Below are positions 7,315-12,317 of a stretch of 12,317 nucleotides of DNA, piece by piece; position 1 is the first letter of the stretch; every line of letters begins with the position of its first letter. The stretch is from an uncultured Prevotellaceae bacterium (lineage in GTDB: Bacteria; Bacteroidota; Bacteroidia; Bacteroidales; Bacteroidaceae): contig CALAEY010000102.1 in NCBI GenBank assembly GCA_937891085.1, positions 1-12,317 of the forward strand, in the 5' to 3' direction. The position numbers and the translations under genes were made by a program. Under the pieces are notes generated by a model that saw only the letters and a list, made by a program, of their open reading frames with translations, searched no databases and had not been told where the DNA came from.

Positions 7315-8486
7315 CTTTTGAACTTTTTAAATATCTTTTCCTTCACTGTTATGTTGGGCTTGAAGTTCTCTGAAGCCGACATCTGTTCCAGTGCTTTCTT
7401 CTCATCGCGGCTTAGAACTTCTGGCACATAGACGCTTACGTTCACTATCTGGTCCCCCTTCCCATAACCGTTCACATCTGGTAGTCCCTTGCCACGCAGA
7501 CGCAGCACCTTGCCAGGCTGTGTGCCAGCATCGATGTTCACCTTCACGTTGCCGTCTATGGTTGGAATCTCTACCTTTCCGCCCAACGCAGCTGTAGGGA
7601 AGTCCAACAGCAGGTTATATACCAAGTCGTTGCCGTCACGCAGCAATTCCTTGTCCTTCTCTTCCTCGATGGTGATGAGCAGGTCTCCTGCGATGCCATT
7701 GTGCTTAGCGGCATTACCCTTGCCGTTCATCACCAGCTGCATGCCTTCAGCCACACCAGCAGGAATCTTCACGGTCACTACCTCCTCGCCATAGACGATG
7801 CCCTCTCCGGCGCATTCCTTACACTTGTTCTTGATGATTTTTCCTTCACCACCGCATGTAGGGCAGGTGGTCCGTGTCTGCATCATGCCCAGGATGGTCT
7901 GCTGGCTCTTTATCACCGTACCCGTACCCTTACAGTTAGGACAGGTATCAGAGCCACCATTCCCCTCGGCACCCGTGCCATGACAATGGCTGCAAGGCAC
8001 ATACTTCTTCAGTTTGAACTTCTTCTCCACGCCCGTGGCCACCTCTTGTAAAGAGAGGCGTACACGCACGCGCAGATCAGTTCCACGCAGCTTGCGTCCC
8101 TGAGTGCCACCACCATAGCTGCTGCTGAAGCCGCCAAAGCCACCACTGAAGGCCGAATGACCACCGAAGATATCGCCGAACATCGAGAAGATGTCATCCA
8201 TAGACATGCCGCCTCCGAAGCCGCCGAACGGACCGCCATTGCCAGCAGCTCCGCTTACGCCAGCCCTTCCGAACTGGTCGTAGCGTTGACGCTTGTCAGG
8301 ATCACTCAGCACCCCGTAGGCCTCCGCTGCCTCCTTGAATTTCTCCTCAGCCTCCTTGTCGCCCTGATTGCGGTCAGGATGATACTGGATAGCCTTCTTG
8401 CGGTAGGCTTTCTTAATCTCCTCTGGAGTGGCCTTCTTGTCAACACCTAATATTTCGTAGTAATCTCTTTCTTCCATAATCGTCAT
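7302..8486 (-). CDS. dnaJ: Chaperone DnaJ (Hsp40), type I
   Basis: DnaJ delivers unfolded proteins to DnaK and stimulates its ATPase. The 394-residue protein has the full type I layout. The J domain (about 7-73) contains HPD at 36-38. A Gly/Phe-rich linker spans about 74-130. The zinc-binding region has four CxxCxGxG-type repeats: Cys165/168, Cys182/185, Cys208/211 and Cys222/225. The C-terminal substrate-binding domains follow. The ATG at 8486 overlaps the grpE stop as TAATG, which suggests translational coupling. An in-frame ATG at 8477 would give MEERDYYEILGV, closer to the usual DnaJ N terminus, so the start is uncertain by three codons. dnaK is not in the window. The 3' end contains the -33 box of the tRNA-Thr promoter. 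Confidence 0.96.
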   Translation of the reverse strand: MTIMEERDYYEILGVDKKATPEEIKKAYRKKAIQYHPDRNQGDKEAEEKFKEAAEAYGVLSDPDKRQRYDQFGRAGVSGAAGNGGPFGGFGGGMSMDDIFSMFGDIFGGHSAFSGGFGGFSSSYGGGTQGRKLRGTDLRVRVRLSLQEVATGVEKKFKLKKYVPCSHCHGTGAEGNGGSDTCPNCKGTGTVIKSQQTILGMMQTRTTCPTCGGEGKIIKNKCKECAGEGIVYGEEVVTVKIPAGVAEGMQLVMNGKGNAAKHNGIAGDLLITIEEEKDKELLRDGNDLVYNLLLDFPTAALGGKVEIPTIDGNVKVNIDAGTQPGKVLRLRGKGLPDVNGYGKGDQIVNVSVYVPEVLSRDEKKALEQMSASENFKPNITVKEKIFKKFKSLFD

Positions 8487-9100
8487 TATTTACCTATCAC
8501 CACTTTGGCATGGCGAATCACTTTGTCGTTCAGCGTATAGCCCTTCTGCACACAGTCCAGAATCTTGCCTTTTTGCTCCTCTGTAGGCGCGTCTATCAGA
8601 GCGATGGCCTCGTGGAAGTCCGTGTCCAGTGCCTCGCCTTCGGTAGGAATAGGTTTCACGCCATTCTGCTCCAAAGTCTGGAGGAACTTGGTATAGATTA
8701 GTTCTACGCCCTCCTGTACAGCCTTCACGTCCGTAGCCTTCTCCATGTTCTGCATGGCACGTTCCATGTCGTCCAGTACGGGCAGGATGCTCGTCAGCAC
8801 TTTCTCACCACCATTCAAGATGAGTTCGGTCTTCTCCTTCAGCGTACGTTTACGATAGTTGTCAAACTCTGCAGATAGGCGCAGATAGCGGTCGTTCAGT
8901 TCCACGGCCTTCTCCTCAGCCTCCTTCAGCTTTGTCTCCAACTCATCGGCCACCTCTGCCTCTGGAGCTTCCTCTGCCTTTTCCTCTGCAACGGGTTCAT
9001 CAGCATTATCAGTAGTCTGATCTGCCACTTCCTCCTGAGGGATTTCCTCATTCACGTTCTCCTTCAGTTCATTCTCCTTTTGCTCTTCTATAGGATTCAT
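8486..9100 (-). CDS. grpE: Nucleotide exchange factor GrpE
   Basis: GrpE is the cytoplasmic exchange factor that releases ADP from DnaK and so resets the DnaK-DnaJ cycle. The 204-residue product has a long acidic, probably disordered N terminus (about 1-52, rich in Glu), a coiled-coil helix (about 53-100) with LSAEFDNYRKRT (75-86), then the beta domain with DTDFHEAI (159-166) and the end signature GYTLNDKVIRHAKVVIGK (187-204). The ATG at 9100 is preferred over the in-frame ATG at 9142. The extra 14 residues from 9142 are almost all basic or polar and are encoded by an A-rich stretch that resembles the leader of the phosphomutase gene. The stop overlaps the dnaJ start by one base. A repeat-rich region upstream may control the pair. 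Confidence 0.94.
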   Translation of the reverse strand: MNPIEEQKENELKENVNEEIPQEEVADQTTDNADEPVAEEKAEEAPEAEVADELETKLKEAEEKAVELNDRYLRLSAEFDNYRKRTLKEKTELILNGGEKVLTSILPVLDDMERAMQNMEKATDVKAVQEGVELIYTKFLQTLEQNGVKPIPTEGEALDTDFHEAIALIDAPTEEQKGKILDCVQKGYTLNDKVIRHAKVVIGK

Positions 9101-9142
9101 TTTCTTATATCTTTTTTTTAATAGTCTGTTACTCTTTTTCAT

Positions 9143-9276
9143 AGCTTGGTGATTTTAGTCAACTACATGCCAGCAAAAAGTTTGCCAAAATGACGGTTTC
9201 GGCAGGTCTGGCAGTAAAACGACGGCTAAAATGCAATAATGGCAGAGATGACGCAGGAAGATTCAGAAAACTTTCT
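9143..9276. promoter_or_regulatory. Candidate control region between grpE and the CPBP gene
   Basis: This divergent spacer holds repeated words that I cannot assign to a known site. AAAATG at 9187-9192 and GGCAG at 9201-9205 are 8 bases apart; AAAATG at 9228-9233 and GGCAG at 9241-9245 are 7 apart. A further GGCAG lies at 9210-9214, and TGACGG, CGACGG and TGACGC occur at 9191, 9220 and 9249. The complement of 9186-9193 reads TCATTTTG, one base off the -7 consensus, and could serve grpE. No CIRCE (HrcA) operator is present. Function is inferred from position only. Confidence 0.35.
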
Positions 9277-9284
9277 TATCTTTG
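9277..9284 (+). promoter_or_regulatory. Putative -7 box for the CPBP protease gene
   Basis: TATCTTTG matches the Bacteroidota -7 consensus exactly and lies 29 bp before the ATG at 9314. No TTTG is found at the usual distance upstream, so the -33 part is weak or the promoter depends on an activator. Confidence 0.5.
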
Positions 9285-9313
9285 CTGAGTTGAAACTATA
9301 AATTTAGATACGT

Positions 9314-10159
9314 ATGAAGAAATACCTGATCTTATGCTTACAGCTGGTGGTGTTCATGATCTTGTCGGGTCTTATTGCAGTGGGACTCCTTATTCCACTT
9401 GAGATGACAGACCTGCAGGTGATAGGCGGCACAGGCATCTACTCAACTATTCTTTCAGAGTTTGCCATGCTCCTCGGAGCCTTGTTGGCAGCCTTTATCA
9501 TCCTGCGATTCTGGGAGAAGAAACCATTCAGCGACTTAGGATTCTCCTTCCTCCATAGAGGGAAAGACTTGCTATGGGGTGTCTTCATCGCTTTCGCTAT
9601 CTACGCCATCGGTTTTGCAGTGTCTGTAGCTGCTGGATGGGTTCGCATCGTCGATGTGGGCTTCTACCTCAAGGACATGCTGCTCTACCTGCTCCTGATG
9701 ATTGCCGTAGGCATGTATGAGGAACTTTCCATTCGAGGCTTCGTACTTGGTCGCATGCTCAATGTAGGTATGCATCCCATGCTGGCCCTGCTCATTTCCT
9801 CCCTGCTTTTTGCAGCCATGCACTTGGGAAACGATGGCATCACGGCTGTGGCTTTCATCAGTCTCACGCTGGCAGGTATGCTCTTAGGCGCCACCTATCT
9901 TTATACACGCAACTTGGCATTCCCTATCGCTCTGCATACGTTCTGGAACTGGATACAGGGCGCTGTGTGTGGCTATGCAGTGAGTGGCACAGACTCTGGG
10001 CAGTCGGTATTCTCCATCGCCCTGAGCGACAATACCTTGATGAATGGTGGTGAGTTTGGTTTCGAGGGTTCGCTCGTCTGCATCATCCTTGAAGTCATCT
10101 TCCTCTTCATCCTCTTGCGCTTTGTAGGTCCAAGCCTTGATTACAAAAAACGGAGCTAA
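9314..10159 (+). CDS. CPBP-family intramembrane metalloprotease-like protein
   Basis: This 281-residue polytopic membrane protein belongs to the CPBP (CAAX protease and bacteriocin-processing, Abi) family of putative glutamic/metallo-type intramembrane proteases. The three family motifs are present: EELSIR (136-141, EExxxR), FAAMH (166-170, FxxxH) and HTFWN (208-212, HxxxN). Hydrophobic segments lie at about 5-27, 45-65, 87-107, 120-135, 155-168, 176-197 and 255-272. Roles of members range from prenyl-protein processing to bacteriocin immunity, and nothing in the neighbourhood fixes the substrate. No small bacteriocin or prenylated-protein gene is adjacent. It is transcribed away from grpE, possibly from the -7 box at 9277-9284. 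I see no terminator after it, so readthrough into the repeat region and the nucleotidase gene is possible. Confidence 0.88.
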   Translation: MKKYLILCLQLVVFMILSGLIAVGLLIPLEMTDLQVIGGTGIYSTILSEFAMLLGALLAAFIILRFWEKKPFSDLGFSFLHRGKDLLWGVFIAFAIYAIGFAVSVAAGWVRIVDVGFYLKDMLLYLLLMIAVGMYEELSIRGFVLGRMLNVGMHPMLALLISSLLFAAMHLGNDGITAVAFISLTLAGMLLGATYLYTRNLAFPIALHTFWNWIQGAVCGYAVSGTDSGQSVFSIALSDNTLMNGGEFGFEGSLVCIILEVIFLFILLRFVGPSLDYKKRS

Positions 10160-10160
10160 T

Positions 10161-10234
10161 AATTATGAATTATGAATTATGGATCCACTATTCATTATCC
10201 ACTATCCATTATCCACTATCCATTATCCATTAAA
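10161..10234. repeat. Heptad tandem arrays downstream of the CPBP gene
   Basis: Two arrays with the same 7-bp period lie side by side. AATTATG occurs three times at 10161-10181. Then CACTATT, CATTATC, CACTATC, CATTATC, CACTATC, CATTATC run through 10186-10227, equal to three 14-bp units, with a decayed seventh unit (CATTAAA, 10228-10234). AATTATG is a rotation of the complement of ATAATTC in the array at 6033-6081. The array ends where the MITE-like element begins. Confidence 0.85.
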
Positions 10235-10405
10235 TAAATCCATGTGGTGATAAGTTCCTAAAGGCTTAATAGCGTTCCTTAAATGGTGTTTTATGCAACA
10301 AATCAAAGATATTTCTTTCAAAAATACGATGATTATGTCTATTACAGGCTGTCTTAGATGACACATTTTAGGTTTAGGAACTTATCACCACACGGAGTTA
10401 AATAA
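10230..10405. mobile_element. MITE-like element (160 bp) with its 8-bp target duplication
   Basis: The element at 10238-10397 is flanked by the exact direct repeat TTAAATAA at 10230-10237 and 10398-10405. Its ends are inverted repeats: 10239-10262 pairs with 10373-10396 over 24 bp with one mismatch, and the inner 20 bp (10243-10262 with 10373-10392) are perfect. A second inverted pair lies inside (CCTTAAATGGTGT at 10277-10289 with ACACATTTTAGG at 10361-10372), with about 14 unpaired bases on the left. RNA or single-stranded DNA from it would form a long hairpin. It has no ORF of note, so it would need a transposase in trans. The parent IS family is not identified. A TATCTTTG box lies on the - strand at 10304-10311, with no -33 partner. 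Confidence 0.75.
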
Positions 10406-10414
10406 TTGTCCATT

Positions 10415-12157
10415 ATGAAAAAAATCCTTCTGGCACTGGTTGCCCTTCTGATTCTCCCCACACTGATGCAGGCACAAGACCGCACAGTGAAGCTCAAACT
10501 CATTGAGACCACAGACGTACATGGGTGCTTCTTCCCATATGACTTTATCACCCGTCGTGCCGTGGGGGGCAGCATGGCTCGTGTGCATACCTATGTGCAG
10601 CAACAGCGTGCGCTCTATCATGACGATGTCATCCTCGTGGACAATGGTGACATCCTGCAGGGACAGCCCACCGCTTATTATTACAACTACATAGACACCA
10701 CCTCTGTACACTTGGTGTCCGACATGCTCAACTACATGGGCTATAATGTAGGAAACTTTGGCAACCACGATGTGGAGACGGGCAATGACGTATTCGAGCG
10801 TTGGGTGCGCCAATGTGCCTTTCCCGTGCTGGGTGCCAATATCATTGACACAAAGACAGGGCAGCCACATTTCCAGCCCTACGAGATCATCGTGCGTGAT
10901 GGTGTCAAGGTGGCTGTGCTTGGCATGATTACGCCTGCCATTCCTGTATGGCTCTCCGAGAACCTCTGGAAAGGCCTCCGCTTCGATGATATGGAGCAGA
11001 CAGCCCGCAAGTGGATTCCTATCATCCAGCAGACAGAGCACCCTGATGTCATCGTAGGTGTGTTCCATTCTGGTAAGGACGCCGAGTGGCTGGGTAATGG
11101 AAAGTACCGCGAGCAGGCCTCCGTGGAGGTGGCAGAGCGTGTGCCAGGCTTCGATGTAGTGCTCATGGGACACGACCATACCCGTGAGTGCCGCAAGGTG
11201 ACCAATGTAGAGGGTAGGGAAGTGCTCGTCATCAACCCTGCCAACCGTGCCTTCAATGTGGCCGATGTAGAGATTACCTGCACCCTGCATGATGGCAAAG
11301 TGGTCGATAAGCAGGTCGATGGCCGTCTGGTGTCCGTCTCCGATCTGGAAGTCAGCCAAGCCTACATGGAGCGCTTCGACAAGCAATATAAAGAGGTGGA
11401 GAACTTCGTCAGCAAGAAGATTGGCAGTTTCACTGAGGGCATCACCACCCGTCCCGCCTACTTCGGCCCATCTGCCTTCGTAGACCTCATCCACTCCCTG
11501 CAATTGGAACTCACTGGAGCCGATATCTCCCTGGCAGCTCCGCTCTCCTTCGATGCCCAGATAGCTAAGGGCGATGTCTACGTGAGCGATATGTTCAATC
11601 TCTACCGCTTCGAGAACATGCTCTACACTATGAGCCTCACAGGCCGTGAGATTCTCGGTGCCTTGGAGATGAGTTATGACAACTGGATCAATGTGATGAA
11701 GTCGCCTACCGACCATGTGCTGCGTGTACGTGAGCCTCAGAGTGAGGGCGGTCGCATCCAGTTCATAGAGCCGTCATACAACTTCGACTCTGCTGCTGGC
11801 ATCATCTATACTGTAGATGTGCGCAAGCCCCGTGGACAGAAAGTCACCATCGTCAGCATGGCTGATGGCACCCCGTTCCAGCTCGACAAGACCTATAAGG
11901 TAGCCGTCAACTCCTACCGTGGCAATGGCGGAGGCTCCCAGCTGGTAGATGGCGCTGGCATCCCCTCAGACCAGTTGCAAGACCGCGTCATCCAGAGCAC
12001 CGACGTAGACCTGCGCTACTACCTCATGAAGTACATTGAGGAGCATCACACCATCAGTCCCCGTGCCCTTGGTCAGTGGAAGCTGGTGCCAGAGAAGTGG
12101 GTAACCCCAGCCATCAAGCGCGACTATAAGTTGCTTTTTGGTGAGGAGATGCCATAA
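10415..12157 (+). CDS. Secreted 5'-nucleotidase / cyclic phosphodiesterase family protein
   Basis: This 580-residue protein of the UshA/CpdB family releases phosphate from nucleotides or cyclic nucleotides, most likely in the periplasm. Residues 1-20 form a signal peptide (MKK, a Leu/Ala-rich core, cleavage likely after MQA). The metallophosphatase domain has all five metal-binding blocks: TDVHG (33-37), DNGD (76-79), GNHD (116-119), FHSG (217-220) and GHDH (252-255). The C-terminal 5'-nucleotidase domain covers about 330-540, with GPSAFVDLI (351-359), SDMFNLYRFEN (391-401) and GNGGG (503-507). I cannot tell 5'-nucleotidase from 2',3'-cyclic phosphodiesterase activity by eye. The ATG at 10415 is chosen over the TTG at 10406, which falls at the edge of the MITE target duplication. 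No consensus promoter lies between the CPBP stop and this start, so expression may come from the CPBP transcript or from the inserted element. Confidence 0.93.
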   Translation: MKKILLALVALLILPTLMQAQDRTVKLKLIETTDVHGCFFPYDFITRRAVGGSMARVHTYVQQQRALYHDDVILVDNGDILQGQPTAYYYNYIDTTSVHLVSDMLNYMGYNVGNFGNHDVETGNDVFERWVRQCAFPVLGANIIDTKTGQPHFQPYEIIVRDGVKVAVLGMITPAIPVWLSENLWKGLRFDDMEQTARKWIPIIQQTEHPDVIVGVFHSGKDAEWLGNGKYREQASVEVAERVPGFDVVLMGHDHTRECRKVTNVEGREVLVINPANRAFNVADVEITCTLHDGKVVDKQVDGRLVSVSDLEVSQAYMERFDKQYKEVENFVSKKIGSFTEGITTRPAYFGPSAFVDLIHSLQLELTGADISLAAPLSFDAQIAKGDVYVSDMFNLYRFENMLYTMSLTGREILGALEMSYDNWINVMKSPTDHVLRVREPQSEGGRIQFIEPSYNFDSAAGIIYTVDVRKPRGQKVTIVSMADGTPFQLDKTYKVAVNSYRGNGGGSQLVDGAGIPSDQLQDRVIQSTDVDLRYYLMKYIEEHHTISPRALGQWKLVPEKWVTPAIKRDYKLLFGEEMP

Positions 12158-12192
12158 AATCGGGGTGCAAAGCAAAAAAATATCCCGAAAGG

Positions 12193-12224
12193 TTTGCATA
12201 GACCAAAACTTTGGCTTACATTTG
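12193..12224 (+). promoter_or_regulatory. Promoter of tRNA-Ser
   Basis: TTTG at 12193-12196, a 20-base spacer and TACATTTG at 12217-12224 fully match the Bacteroidota consensus. Transcription should start near 12231, about 25 nt before the tRNA. A 15-base dyad, GCATTTT-G-AAAATGC, covers 12229-12243, at the expected start site. Confidence 0.8.
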
Positions 12225-12255
12225 CACCGCATTTTGAAAATGCTTCGGTCATTAA

Positions 12256-12317
12256 GGAAGTTTGGGTGAGTGGCTGAAACCAGCAGTTTGCTAAACTGCC
12301 GTACGGGTAACCGTACC
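12256..12317 (+). tRNA. tRNA-Ser (anticodon GCU), 5' part, cut by window end
   Basis: The sequence begins with acceptor strand GGAAGTT, followed by D stem GGT/ACC and anticodon arm GCAGT-TTGCTAA-ACTGC. The anticodon GCU is at 12290-12292 and reads AGC/AGU. The long class II variable arm typical of tRNA-Ser follows, a 6-bp hairpin GTACGG-GTAA-CCGTAC at 12301-12316. The T arm and the 3' acceptor strand lie beyond the window. Confidence 0.93.

Noticed and set aside
9101..9142. Upstream GrpE start adding 14 basic residues
   Set aside because: The added residues do not look like a GrpE N terminus and are encoded by an A-rich leader-like stretch. It is not excluded, but is less likely than the ATG at 9100.
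10385..11716. 443-codon open frame antisense to the nucleotidase gene
   Set aside because: It is the codon-phase shadow of a well-supported gene: His/Val-rich composition, no recognisable domain and no promoter or leader at its start.
12158..12192. Possible terminator after the nucleotidase gene (TCGGG...CCCGA)
   Set aside because: The stem is only about 5 bp with a loop of about 20 nt, and no T-run follows.

Overview
The window looks like chromosomal DNA from a member of the Bacteroidales, probably Prevotella-like. The evidence is a set of promoters of the Bacteroidota primary-sigma type (TTTG, about 20 bases, then TAnnTTTG), weak or absent Shine-Dalgarno sequences, short A/T-rich leaders, and gene families typical of the group. 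The genus is an inference and was not checked against any database.

Layout. Bases 1-2861 (+) hold two tandem C69-family dipeptidase genes; the first lacks its 5' end. A clean promoter at 2863-2894 starts a (+) unit of a phosphohexomutase-superfamily gene and riboflavin synthase (ribE). ribE runs tail-to-tail into, and overlaps by 35 bp, a long (-) series. In transcription order that series is grpE (9100-8486), dnaJ (8486-7302), a tRNA-Thr(CGU) with its own promoter and terminator, mltG (7116-6079) and nudC (6041-5265). A divergent 213-bp region separates grpE from a (+) CPBP-family membrane protease gene (9314-10159). A repeat-rich spacer follows, then a secreted 5'-nucleotidase/cyclic phosphodiesterase-type enzyme (10415-12157). 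The window ends inside a tRNA-Ser(GCU) gene that has its own promoter.

Functionally this is mostly housekeeping: peptide hydrolysis, sugar-phosphate interconversion, riboflavin synthesis, NAD(H)/NAD-RNA hydrolysis, termination of glycan strands in peptidoglycan, DnaK co-chaperones and periplasmic nucleotide salvage. I see no phage, defence system, CRISPR array or biosynthetic cluster.

The less ordinary material lies between genes. (1) A 160-bp MITE-like element (10238-10397) has 24-bp near-perfect terminal inverted repeats and an exact 8-bp flanking direct repeat; it ends 17 bp before the start codon of the nucleotidase gene. (2) Two tandem arrays are built on a 7-bp period. The one at 6033-6081 fills the mltG-nudC gap and supplies both the nudC start codon and the mltG stop codon. 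(3) The grpE upstream region carries reiterated AAAATG...GGCAG and TGACG words and may be a stress-control region.
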